Origin: UBA5066 sp048500275
Lineage (GTDB): Bacteria; Acidobacteriota; Thermoanaerobaculia; UBA5066
Direction: 5' to 3'
Length of the DNA: 64,000 nt
Assembly: GCA_048500275.1 (NCBI GenBank)
Contig: JASNYI010000001.1
Location: forward strand, 372,001-436,000
Part shown: piece by piece, positions 33,127 through 43,327 of the stretch
Layout: each line of letters opens with the position of its first letter
How positions within the stretch are numbered: the stretch's first letter is position 1
Translations under genes and position numbers: made by a program
Notes under the pieces: model-generated
Database searches by the model: none
What the model saw: only the letters and a program-made list of their open reading frames with translations
What the model was told of the DNA's origin: nothing

Positions 33127-34283
33127 TGAAGTTCGTCCCCTACGTCCTGAAGAGCCTCTTCCGGAAGAAGACGCGCTCGGTCCTGACGATCTTCTCGATC
33201 GTCCTCCCCTTCTTCGTCATCTGCGTCCTCGGGACGCTCCTGGCGACGCTCGACGCCGACCCGTCGGGCGGGAAGGGGATGTTCCGCCTCGTCGTGCGGC
33301 ACAAGGTCTCCCTCACGAACTTCGTCCCCGAGGCCTACCGCGAGCGGATCGCCCAGCTCCCCGGCGTCGAGGAGGTGACGATCCTCAACTGGTTCGGCGG
33401 GACGTACAAGGACAACCGCCCCGAGAACATGTTCGCCCGCTTCGGCTGCGAGCCGGAGAAGCTCGTGAAGATCTTCGACGAGGTGACGATCGTCGAGGGG
33501 ACGGCGGCCGGGTGGGCCTCCGACCGGAAGGGGGCCCTCGTCGGCGAGCGCCTCATGAAGCGCTACGGCTGGAAGATCGGAGACACGTTCGTCCTGAAGG
33601 GCGACATCTTCCCGATCGACCTCGAGCTGACGGTCCGCGCCGTCTTCCGCGGCTCCGACGAGACGGGCGTCTACTTCGACCGCAAGGCGGTCGAGGAGGC
33701 GCTCCCCTGGGCGAAGGGGCAGGTCGGGACGTTCTGGATCAAGGCCGCCTCCGCCGAGGCGGTCCAGTCCCTCCCCCGCCAGATCGACGCCCTCTTCGAG
33801 AACTCCTCCTTCCCGACGAAGACGGAGACGGAGAAGGAGTTCCAGAACGGCTTCGTCTCGATGCTCGGGAACGTGAAGGCGGTCGTGACCGGCATCTCGA
33901 CGGCGATCGCCCTCGTCATCCTCCTCATCTCGGCGAACACCATGGCGATGGCCGCCCGCGAGCGGGTCGTCGAGATCGCCGTCCTCCGGACGCTCGGCTT
34001 CGGAAAGCCCCTCATCCTGACGCTGATCCTCGCCGAGAGCCTCCTCCTCTCGGCGACGGGGGCGTTCGTGGGACTCGCCCTCTTCCGGCTCTCGTTCCCC
34101 GGCCTGAAGGAAGGGCTCCTCAGCTCGCCGATGGCGGGCTTCGCCGCGGGGATGCAGCTCTTCCCGGAGGTCCTCGCCACGGGGATCGCGGTGACCCTCC
34201 TCGTCGGCCTCGTCGCCGGGATCGTCCCGGCGATCCGCTCCGCCCGCCGCTCCATCCCCGACGGCCTCCGCCAGGTCGGCTAG
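33126..34283 (+). CDS. FtsX/MacB-type permease 2 (tandem paralogue)
   Basis: 385 aa, same topology as permease 1. Blocks shared almost word for word include DADPSGGKGMFRLVVRHKVS, FENSSFPTKTETEKEFQ, NTMAMAARERVVEIAVLRTLGF and the final SIPDGLRQVG. Duplication must be fairly recent relative to the third permease. Confidence 0.93.
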   Translation: MKFVPYVLKSLFRKKTRSVLTIFSIVLPFFVICVLGTLLATLDADPSGGKGMFRLVVRHKVSLTNFVPEAYRERIAQLPGVEEVTILNWFGGTYKDNRPENMFARFGCEPEKLVKIFDEVTIVEGTAAGWASDRKGALVGERLMKRYGWKIGDTFVLKGDIFPIDLELTVRAVFRGSDETGVYFDRKAVEEALPWAKGQVGTFWIKAASAEAVQSLPRQIDALFENSSFPTKTETEKEFQNGFVSMLGNVKAVVTGISTAIALVILLISANTMAMAARERVVEIAVLRTLGFGKPLILTLILAESLLLSATGAFVGLALFRLSFPGLKEGLLSSPMAGFAAGMQLFPEVLATGIAVTLLVGLVAGIVPAIRSARRSIPDGLRQVG

Positions 34284-34296
34284 AGAGGTATCGCAC

Positions 34297-35475
34297 GTGC
34301 TCTCCATCCCGCTGAAGTACAACGTCCGGAACCTCTTCGTCAGGAAGGTGACGACGTCGCTCACCGTCCTCGGCATCGCGCTCGTCGTCGCCGTCTTCCT
34401 CTGCGTCATGGCGCTCGGCGAGGGGCTCGCGACCGTCTTCACCGCCTCGGGGTCGGAGAAGAACGTCCTCGTTCTCCGCCAGAACTCGCAGTCCGAGCTC
34501 CAGTCGGGGATCTCGCGCGACCAGGCGCCGCTCGTGAAGGCGCTCCCCGGCATCGAGAAGGACGCCGACGGCAAGCCGCTCGTCTCGGCCGAGCTCGTCG
34601 TCGTCCTGAACCTCGACAAGAAGGACGGCGGCTCCTCGAACGTCACGCTCCGCGGCGTCGAGGAGAAGGGAATGGCGCTCCGCCCCGGGATGCGGCTGAC
34701 CGAGGGGCGGGCGTTCGTGCCGGGGACGTCGGAGGTCGTCGTCGCCGAGAGCGTCGCCCGCAGGTTCAGGGGGGCCGAGGTGGGCCAGGAGATCCGCTTC
34801 GGCGCCTACCGCTGGAAGGTCGTCGGGCACTTCGACGCCGGCGGCACCGCCCCCGACAGCGAGATCTGGACGGACACCGAGGGTATGGTCAACACGTTCC
34901 AGCGCGGGGGCTACTCGTCGATCCTCGCGCGGACGACGGACCGGGCGGCGCGCGACCAGTTCGTCGCCGCCGTCGCCGGCGACGCGCGGCTCGCCCTCGA
35001 CGGGAAGGTCGAGCGGGCCTACTACGACGAGCAGACGGCGACGGCCGCGCCGATCAAGTTCCTCGGCGTCTTCGTCGGCGTCGTCATGGCGATCGGGGCC
35101 TGCTTCGGCGCGATGAACACGATGTACGCGGCCGTCTCGGCCCGCACGCGCGAGATCGCGACGCTCCGGGCCCTCGGCTTCTCGCGCCTCTCGATCCTCG
35201 TCTCCTTCGTCCTCGAGTCGGTCGCCCTCGCCTTCCTCGGCGGGGTCGCCGGCTGCGTCCTCGCCTTCCTCCTCGTGAAGCTCGCCCTCTCGGGCGTCAC
35301 CGGGACGACGAACTTCGCGACCTTCGCCGAGGTCGTCTTCGCGTTCCGGCTGACCCCGGCCCTCCTCGTGACGGGCATCGTCTTCTCGCTCGTGATGGGC
35401 TTCTTCGGAGGCCTCTTCCCGGCGGGCCGGGCGGCCTTCACGAAGATCACGGCGGCGCTGCGGCAGGTGGGGTGA
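34297..35475 (+). CDS. FtsX/MacB-type permease 3 (divergent)
   Basis: 392 aa from GTG 34297 with GAGAGG upstream. Same four-helix architecture (LTVLGIALVVAVFLCVMALG; NTMYAAVSARTREIATLRALGF) but diverged from permeases 1 and 2. Three permeases for one ATPase imply alternative pairings or an asymmetric assembly. The operon ends with this gene. Confidence 0.92.
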   Translation: MLSIPLKYNVRNLFVRKVTTSLTVLGIALVVAVFLCVMALGEGLATVFTASGSEKNVLVLRQNSQSELQSGISRDQAPLVKALPGIEKDADGKPLVSAELVVVLNLDKKDGGSSNVTLRGVEEKGMALRPGMRLTEGRAFVPGTSEVVVAESVARRFRGAEVGQEIRFGAYRWKVVGHFDAGGTAPDSEIWTDTEGMVNTFQRGGYSSILARTTDRAARDQFVAAVAGDARLALDGKVERAYYDEQTATAAPIKFLGVFVGVVMAIGACFGAMNTMYAAVSARTREIATLRALGFSRLSILVSFVLESVALAFLGGVAGCVLAFLLVKLALSGVTGTTNFATFAEVVFAFRLTPALLVTGIVFSLVMGFFGGLFPAGRAAFTKITAALRQVG

Positions 35476-35480
35476 GGAGC

Positions 35481-35501
35481 GGCGGCCCGGCTTCGGCCGC
35501 C
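35481..35501. terminator. Hairpin between convergent genes
   Basis: GGCGGCC-CGGCTTC-GGCCGCC lies between the ABC operon and the convergent lipoprotein gene. It lacks a clear T-run, so termination efficiency is uncertain. Confidence 0.5.
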
Positions 35502-35508
35502 GGGGCGA

Positions 35509-35967
35509 CTATCGCCCGGCTGACCAGGCGTAGACCGTGTCGGAACCGCGGTCGAACGCGACGAACGTCCGCTGCGGGACGCTGCGCCCGGCCCCGGAGT
35601 AGACGTCGGCGGCGATGACCGTGGTCTCCCGGGCGGGAACGACCTGGACGAGCCCCCGGAACCACCAGTCGGCCCTCTTCGGGGCGCGGAAGGTCAGGGT
35701 CGCAACCTGGCCGTCGGGAATCCGGAGAAGCTCGGCCTCGAGGCCCGGACGATCCGGCGCGGGAAGCCGGAAGCGAAGCCAGAACACCCCGCTCCCGTCC
35801 TCGACCTGAGACCTCAGCTCCGTCGCGCCGGGGGGAACCCAGGAAGGGACCGCGTCCCCGGCGTCCGCGCGGGTCGGGAACATCGACGACTCCCCACCCG
35901 AACGTCCGCAGGCCGAAGCCAGGACCAGGAAGAGGATTCCCGTGAAGAGGGCGAAGCGGCGGGTCAC
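35509..35967 (-). CDS. Lipoprotein of unknown function
   Basis: 152 aa from GTG 35967. The signal (RRFALFTGILFLVLASAC) ends in a lipobox with Cys at about 19. The mature part is a beta-rich single domain (FWLRFRLPAPDRPG, VATLTFRAPKRADWWFRG). It lies 4 bp after the stop of the secreted protein upstream, so the two are one unit. No family was recognised. Confidence 0.7.
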   Translation of the reverse strand: MTRRFALFTGILFLVLASACGRSGGESSMFPTRADAGDAVPSWVPPGATELRSQVEDGSGVFWLRFRLPAPDRPGLEAELLRIPDGQVATLTFRAPKRADWWFRGLVQVVPARETTVIAADVYSGAGRSVPQRTFVAFDRGSDTVYAWSAGR

Positions 35968-35971
35968 CGCT

Positions 35972-36487
35972 TCACTGGCACTTGTCGATGTTGTCCCGGA
36001 CGTAGTCGGCAAGCGTCCCCTTCTTCATCCGCGACCGGAGGTCCTCGAGGATCGGCCACTTCCAGCGCGACTTCTGCTTGAGCAGGTTCTCGTAGAGCCG
36101 GATCGTGCTCTCGAGCCCCCCCACGAAGACCGCCTCGCGGTCCAGCGCCTTGTCGGGGTTCTGGATCGCCCAGGCGGCGTTCCCGAAGTAGAGCTGGCCG
36201 ACGAGCTCGGGGGCCGCGTTCTTCCCCTGGCCGTTGATCGGCCCGAGCAGCTCGGGGCACGTGGAGATGAAGAGGTCCGGAGCGTTGACGATGAAGCTCG
36301 TCAGCCACTGCCGGGCGTTCTCGGCTCCCGAGGCGAGAGGGTCTTCCTCGAGCTGCTTCACGAAAGCCAGCGCCTGCGCCTTGTCCTCCGGCGAGGAAAC
36401 GGCGGCGTCCTGCGCGAGGCTCGGGGCGGCGGCGAGGAGGGCGATCAGGAACGGCAGCACGGCGGGCGAGAAGGAAAACCTCTTCAT
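35972..36487 (-). CDS. Secreted helical protein of unknown function
   Basis: 171 aa. The signal peptide ends at SLAQ. The mature protein is helical with a conserved-looking segment (GQLYFGNAAWAIQNPDKA) and ends DNIDKCQ; it has two mature cysteines (TCPELLG and DKCQ) that may pair. A CATAGT hexamer 9 nt before the ATG may give a nearly leaderless mRNA. The 127 bp upstream hold no gene. Confidence 0.75.
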   Translation of the reverse strand: MKRFSFSPAVLPFLIALLAAAPSLAQDAAVSSPEDKAQALAFVKQLEEDPLASGAENARQWLTSFIVNAPDLFISTCPELLGPINGQGKNAAPELVGQLYFGNAAWAIQNPDKALDREAVFVGGLESTIRLYENLLKQKSRWKWPILEDLRSRMKKGTLADYVRDNIDKCQ

Positions 36488-36614
36488 GGACCCAGTACTA
36501 TGCCCTAAAACGGATTTCAGTTCACGGGGGTGCGGTCAGGGGCCTCGTTCGTTCCCGTCGGGTCCGGGCCAGGCGGGCTCTCCGCCCTGTCCAGCAGTCC
36601 GGCAGAAACGGTCC

Positions 36615-36935
36615 TCAGGGGCCCGAACGGACCTGGAGGGCCACCAGGAGCCCCGCCAGCACGAGCGCCCCGGCCAGGCAGAGCCCGAGGAGCCAGAGGT
36701 CGATGCGGCCGTACCCCGCCAGGGCAGGCATCGCGCGGGCAAGGGACAGCCCCACGACCGAGAGGCCGACGGTCAGGAGCGCCGTGAACCCCGCGAAGCT
36801 CCACGGCGCGCCGCCGTACGAGGCGACGATCACGAGGAACCCCGTGAAAAGGCTCGACGCCACGAGACCCGCGGCGGGTCCGAAGAGCCGGCTCGACTCG
36901 AAACGTCCCTGGACGAAGACAGCGGCAAGAGCCAC
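36615..36935 (-). CDS. Small membrane protein, start uncertain
   Basis: At least 106 aa with three or four transmembrane helices. The first normal start is GTG 36935, but the frame stays hydrophobic upstream (VLAFSAGVLAFGVASVALAA), which looks like a missing first helix. The only start-like codon before the in-frame TGA at 37014-37016 is CTG at 37004, which has GAGGGGG 4 nt upstream and would give 129 aa. Function unknown. Confidence 0.6.
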   Translation of the reverse strand: MALAAVFVQGRFESSRLFGPAAGLVASSLFTGFLVIVASYGGAPWSFAGFTALLTVGLSVVGLSLARAMPALAGYGRIDLWLLGLCLAGALVLAGLLVALQVRSGP

Positions 36936-37063
36936 GGAAGCGACGCCGAAGGCCAGGACGCCGGCGGAGAACGCCAGGACGAACGAGGTGAAGGACGCGT
37001 CCAGCCGGCCCCCTCAGCGCCCCGGGCGCCCCGGGGCCCGCGACTCGACGGGACCGGGGGCCG

Positions 37064-37546
37064 TCACGCGCGGGCCGCCTCGGCCGGGAGCCTGCCCAGG
37101 AGGCGCCAGAGGCCCCGGTGGAACCGGTGGAGGCCGCCGATCCCCGGCAGGAACATCAGGAGGCATTGCCCGTGGACGAGCGACACGCCCCTTTCGCCCG
37201 CGATCCGCACGGCCTCGGCGGACCCCGCTCCCTGCTGGAGCCAGACGCGCCGGATTCCCGCCGCGGCCGCCTCGCCGACGAGCTTCACGGCCTGGGCCGG
37301 GGGCGTGACGACGACGAGACCGTCGACCCTGCCCGCTGCGGCTTCGAGGTCGCGAGCGCACCGGACCCCCTCGAGCTGCGGCGCCTCGGGATGGACCGGG
37401 ACCACCTCGTAGCCGCGCGCCACGAGCTCCCGGAGGATCACGTTTCCGAACTTCTTTCCGGAACGGGAAGCCCCCGCCAGGGCGAGACGCCTGGTTTCGA
37501 CGAAGTCGCGGACGAGGTCGGAGGTCACGGCAGCGGCACCGCTCAT
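37064..37546 (-). CDS. CoA-binding domain protein (YccU type)
   Basis: 160 aa. A Rossmann-type CoA_binding_2 domain: RRLALAGASRSGKKFGNVIL, then VVPVHPEAPQLEG, DGLVVVTPP and VWLQQGAGS. AAGGCGAG precedes the ATG. Family members bind CoA; their cellular role is unclear. The C-terminus carries a short basic extension (HRFHRGLWRLLGR) absent from most homologues. Confidence 0.85.
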   Translation of the reverse strand: MSGAAAVTSDLVRDFVETRRLALAGASRSGKKFGNVILRELVARGYEVVPVHPEAPQLEGVRCARDLEAAAGRVDGLVVVTPPAQAVKLVGEAAAAGIRRVWLQQGAGSAEAVRIAGERGVSLVHGQCLLMFLPGIGGLHRFHRGLWRLLGRLPAEAARA

Positions 37547-37565
37547 GGCTCGCCTTTCGGGCCGG

Positions 37566-37910
37566 CTACTCCACGAGGAGGAGCTGGGCCGAGGCCCCGA
37601 GCGACGCGAGCCGTCCGCTTCCCGGCTTTCCCGAGGTCTTCCGCTCCACGTAGAGGAGGACGCCGAAGTCGGGGAAGTCGGGCTCGGCGAACACGTCGTC
37701 GGGGTCGTCCACGTCCTCGTCGAAGCCGGCGTCGAGGTTCGGGCGCAGGATAAGGTCGGCCTCGGGCTCGTCCAGCTCGGCGAAGTAGTAGGGCCCGATC
37801 GACGCGCTCTCGTGCAATCGAAACGTGACCCCGAGGAGCCGCTCGACCTCCTCGCGCACGGTCTCCACGTCCTCGGAGAGGAATCCCCAGAGCTCGACGG
37901 CGTCGCTCAT
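37566..37910 (-). CDS. Conserved-type small protein, unknown
   Basis: 114 aa from ATG 37910, with CAGAAT 6 nt upstream and no ribosome site. Acidic alpha/beta protein (SDAVELWGFLSEDVETVREE ... DVDDPDDVFAEPDFPDFGVLL). The pattern, a short two-layer sandwich with a Phe/Pro/Asp loop, resembles small immunity-type or SMI1-unrelated cytosolic proteins, but no family can be named. Confidence 0.65.
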   Translation of the reverse strand: MSDAVELWGFLSEDVETVREEVERLLGVTFRLHESASIGPYYFAELDEPEADLILRPNLDAGFDEDVDDPDDVFAEPDFPDFGVLLYVERKTSGKPGSGRLASLGASAQLLLVE

Positions 37911-37977
37911 GCCGCGATTCTGCACGAAACGGCCCCGCGCGGGTCCGCGGAGGCCGGGCTCCCCGTGCCGCCCGACT

Positions 37978-38196
37978 TCAGCCCTTTCGCCCCGCAAGGA
38001 GGAGGGCCGCGCCCGCGATGACGGCGCCGGCCCCGGCCCAGACGGGGACCTCGACCCTGCCCTTTTCCTTCAGCGAGAGCTCGAGGCCCGCGATCTTCGC
38101 GGTGTGGGTCTCCTTCGTGTAGGTGAAGGTCCTGTAAGCGAGCGCCAGGACGCCGACGACGATGAGCACGAGCCCGAGGATCGTTTTCGCCTTCAT
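37978..38196 (-). CDS. DUF3185-type small membrane protein
   Basis: 72 aa. Two transmembrane helices (TILGLVLIVVGVLALAY and AGAGAVIAGAALLLAG) flank a short soluble segment with the typical TYTKETHTAKI-LELSLKEK pattern. GGAAGAGGGAGA lies upstream. Function unknown; such proteins are widespread in Acidobacteria and Proteobacteria. Confidence 0.8.
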   Translation of the reverse strand: MKAKTILGLVLIVVGVLALAYRTFTYTKETHTAKIAGLELSLKEKGRVEVPVWAGAGAVIAGAALLLAGRKG

Positions 38197-38275
38197 TCCT
38201 GTCTCCCTCTTCCGGCAGAGCGTATCCCCTCTCCGCTCGCCCGGTCTGCGGGCTGGCGCCGGGACCGCCCGCCGG

Positions 38276-38677
38276 TCAGAAGAGCTTCTCGGCCTTCATC
38301 CGCGCGAGCCCCGCCTTCGTGAGAGCCGCGAGCTCCCGGAAGAGCTCCGCGTCGGGCGCGCGGAAGTTGAAGCACGACTTGCCCTGCATCCGGGTCCGCA
38401 GGCCGTCCGAGACCCCGTCCAGGAGATCGGGGTACATGTACACCGGGAAGAGGTGGAAGGAGACGTAGTTCTTCCTCACCTCCACGCTTCCGAAGAACAG
38501 CTCCTTCTTCCACTTCGCCGAGTAGGGCGTGTTCAGCGTGTAGCCCTTCGGGCCGTCGGCGGTCGGCTTCAGCCCCTTCGCGTGGGCGGCGAGGATCTTC
38601 CGGAGCGCGGTGAAGGCCTCCGCGGAGTCCTCGGCGCTGGCCCGGAGCGGGGGCGTGCGGGCGGGGGGCGTTTCCAT
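38276..38677 (-). CDS. DUF1801/YdhG-like protein
   Basis: 133 aa from ATG 38677 with GAGGAGG upstream. Contains a YdhG-like alpha/beta core (AKWKKELFFGSVEVRKNYVS, FHLFPVYMYPDLLDG, MQGKSCFNFRA, AELFRELAALTKAGLARM). Family placement is from memory of the MQGKSCFNF pattern and is moderately sure; biochemical role unknown. Confidence 0.7.
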   Translation of the reverse strand: METPPARTPPLRASAEDSAEAFTALRKILAAHAKGLKPTADGPKGYTLNTPYSAKWKKELFFGSVEVRKNYVSFHLFPVYMYPDLLDGVSDGLRTRMQGKSCFNFRAPDAELFRELAALTKAGLARMKAEKLF

Positions 38678-38748
38678 GGAGACCTCCTCGACGCGGCATT
38701 GGGTCGCCCGGGAGAGGCTACCAGCCCCGGACGGGACCGGGCGCGCCC

Positions 38749-39585
38749 CTACGGCGCGAGCGCCGGCTCCAGCGCGGCCCTCACCTGCCAGCGGGTGGGG
38801 CGCTTCCGCAGCCAGGACCTGAGGAGGACGCAGTCGTCGCAGGGAACCGAAGGAAAGCCGTAGGACAGCTCGTCGAGGACCCGGGTCGTCAGGCCGGGCT
38901 CGACGCCGAGGTAGACGTCGACGAGCCCCGGCTCCGTTCCGTCGCCGGAGAGGCCCGCGAGGGCCGCTTCGAGCGCGGCTTGGCGAAGGGCCACGAGCCC
39001 CACCTCGCGACAGGTTTCCACGACACCGCCGTCGAGGAAGGTCCCGCAGGAGGTCGCGAGGAACGCCTCGAAGGCCTTCGTCACGTACTCGATCCTGCTC
39101 GTCCGGGGAAGCCGCGCGTCCACGAAGGCGATCCGCCGCGAGGCCAGCTCGCGCGGGGAGACCCCCTCCTGCGCCCAGGGAAGCGGAACGCCCTCCCCGG
39201 ACCGCGGCCGGAACCAGCCGACGCGCGGAGGCCTCGCGACGGGCGCGGCGGCGAGCCTCCGCCTCAGCTCGTCCGCCGCGTCGACGAGCGCCTCCGCAGA
39301 GCTCTCGGTCCGGAGGCCCGCCGCCGCCTGGCCGAAAGCCTCGAGGACGACCGGCGTCCGGGACCGGTCCTCGCGGACCCACTCTTCCAGGACGTCGAGG
39401 AGCCCGGGAAAGAGGCGAAACGTCCAGCGCCTCGAGGCCGCCTCCAGGACGACCGGGGCGAGGGTCTCCGCTCCGGCGGCGTCGTCGGCGATGAGCGCCA
39501 GGGCCTTGCCGGCCGGCGACGGCCCGAACGGGCCGGAGCGCTGGGCGGCGAGCGGTCCGGCCAGGAGGACGAGCCCCCCGGCCAC
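38749..39585 (-). CDS. Secreted protein of unknown function
   Basis: 278 aa. GTG 39585 is the first normal start; the signal peptide (GGLVLLAGPLAAQ) follows directly, so a few basic residues may be missing and the true start may be unusual. The mature protein is helical, with several paired cysteines (SCGTF, ETCRE, PCDDCVLL). No family was recognised. Confidence 0.6.
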   Translation of the reverse strand: MAGGLVLLAGPLAAQRSGPFGPSPAGKALALIADDAAGAETLAPVVLEAASRRWTFRLFPGLLDVLEEWVREDRSRTPVVLEAFGQAAAGLRTESSAEALVDAADELRRRLAAAPVARPPRVGWFRPRSGEGVPLPWAQEGVSPRELASRRIAFVDARLPRTSRIEYVTKAFEAFLATSCGTFLDGGVVETCREVGLVALRQAALEAALAGLSGDGTEPGLVDVYLGVEPGLTTRVLDELSYGFPSVPCDDCVLLRSWLRKRPTRWQVRAALEPALAP

Positions 39586-39626
39586 CAGAGCCCGGGCGAG
39601 GCGCAGGAGGACTTCCGGGGCGAGGC

Positions 39627-39896
39627 TCAGGAAGCCTTCGACCTGCCCCTCACCCTCTGGACGATGAAGAGCAGCAGGACCGCGCCGACGGTGGCCATGA
39701 TGAAGCCGGCCGCCTCGCCCTCCTTGTAGAAGCCGACGAGCCGGCCGAGGAAGGTCGCCGCGACGGACCCGGCGATGCCGAGGAGCGTCGTCATGACGAT
39801 CCCCATGTTCTCCTTGCCCGGGTGGAGGAGCTTGGCGACGACCCCGACGACGAAGCCGATGACGATGGTCCAGAGGAGGCTCAGCATGGAGGACAT
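39627..39896 (-). CDS. Transglycosylase-associated (GlsB/YeaQ/YmgE) membrane protein
   Basis: 89 aa, three transmembrane helices. The family signature is TIVIGFVVGVVAKLLHPGKE, then GIVMTTLLGIAGSVAATFLG and FIMATVGAVLLLFIVQRV. Stress-associated small inner-membrane protein of unknown biochemistry. Confidence 0.88.
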   Translation of the reverse strand: MSSMLSLLWTIVIGFVVGVVAKLLHPGKENMGIVMTTLLGIAGSVAATFLGRLVGFYKEGEAAGFIMATVGAVLLLFIVQRVRGRSKAS

Positions 39897-39933
39897 TCTG
39901 GGCCCCGGCCCGCCCCGGCGCCAGCGCCGCGGG

Positions 39934-40599
39934 TCAGCCTCGGCCCGACCAGCCGAGGATCGCCACGAAGTGGCAGACGCTCCCGCCGAGGACGAAGAGG
40001 TGCCAGACCGCATGCGCGTAGCGGACCCTCTTCGCCGCGTAGAAGGCGACGCCGCCCGTGTAGAGGAGGCCGCCCGCGGCCAGCCAGGCGAGGCCCGGCC
40101 ACGGGACCGCCGCCAGCAGGGGTTTCGCCGCGACGACGACGAGCCAGCCCATGGCGACGTAGAGCCCGACGGCCAGCTTGTGGACCTTCTTCCCCAGCGC
40201 GAACTCGAGGGCGATGCCCGTCCCCGCGATGCCCCAGACGAGCGAGAAGAGGGTCCAGCCCCAGGGTCCGCGCAGGACGCCGAGCGTGAACGGCGTGTAC
40301 GACCCGGCGATCAGGAGGTAGATCGCCGTGTGGTCGAGCTTCTGGAGGACCTCCTTGGCCCGCGACGGCCGGAGCGCGTGGTAGAGCGTCGAGACGAGGT
40401 ACAGGGCCACGAGGGAGGAGGCGAAGACCGCCGCGCCGACGACCTCGGGGGTCCCGAAACGCCTCGCCGCCGCGGCGACGAGGAACGGGAAGGCGACGAG
40501 GCTCAGGACGAGGCCCACCCCGTGCGTGACGCTGTTGGCGACTTCCTCCCCCTTCGTCAGGGGGCGCGCGGGACGGGGGGGTTCGGGCATCAGCCCCAT
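39934..40599 (-). CDS. HlyIII/PAQR-family membrane protein
   Basis: 221 aa, seven transmembrane helices. PAQR zinc-site pattern: STLYHAL, then LDHTAIYLLIAGSYTPF, and the C-terminal HAVWHLFVLGGSVCHF. These histidines bind zinc in the family, which includes channel-forming hemolysin III and ceramidase-like receptors. Chosen start ATG 40599 has GGGAGGG 5 nt upstream. Confidence 0.92.
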   Translation of the reverse strand: MGLMPEPPRPARPLTKGEEVANSVTHGVGLVLSLVAFPFLVAAAARRFGTPEVVGAAVFASSLVALYLVSTLYHALRPSRAKEVLQKLDHTAIYLLIAGSYTPFTLGVLRGPWGWTLFSLVWGIAGTGIALEFALGKKVHKLAVGLYVAMGWLVVVAAKPLLAAVPWPGLAWLAAGGLLYTGGVAFYAAKRVRYAHAVWHLFVLGGSVCHFVAILGWSGRG

Positions 40600-40700
40600 C
40601 GTACCCTCCCGGTGCTCTCCCGCCGGGCCAGGACGACGGCGGAGAGGCGGCGGGGCGCTCACGGTCTCGCCGGCCCGGAGCGCGCGTTCGGGAAATCCCT

Positions 40701-40729
40701 TTGAAATACCGCGTGGCCGGGCGGAGAAT
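40701..40729 (+). promoter_or_regulatory. Candidate sigma-70 promoter of hppA
   Basis: TTGAAA (40701-40706), 17-bp spacer, GAGAAT (40724-40729). It lies 66 bp before the hppA start. The -10 is imperfect. Confidence 0.4.
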
Positions 40730-40795
40730 CACGCGTTTCAGGTTTCACGGGGAAATTCCGGGGGGAGTACGAAAAGACAGCAAGGGGGACCCGTA

Positions 40796-43207
<2,412 letters not shown>

Positions 43208-43246
43208 TCGCGCCTGCCGCGCGGACGCGGCGGCCGGAACACGTGG

Positions 43247-43270
43247 CGGGGCGCGCTTTCGCGCGCCCCG
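43247..43270 (+). terminator. Terminator after hppA
   Basis: CGGGGCGCGC-TTTC-GCGCGCCCCG, a 10-bp perfect stem 40 bp after the hppA stop, between convergent genes. Confidence 0.7.
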
Positions 43271-43327
43271 CTCCGTTTCCGAGCTCCGTCGACGGCCGGT
43301 CCGTCCTGACGGGAGGCCGCCCGGGGC

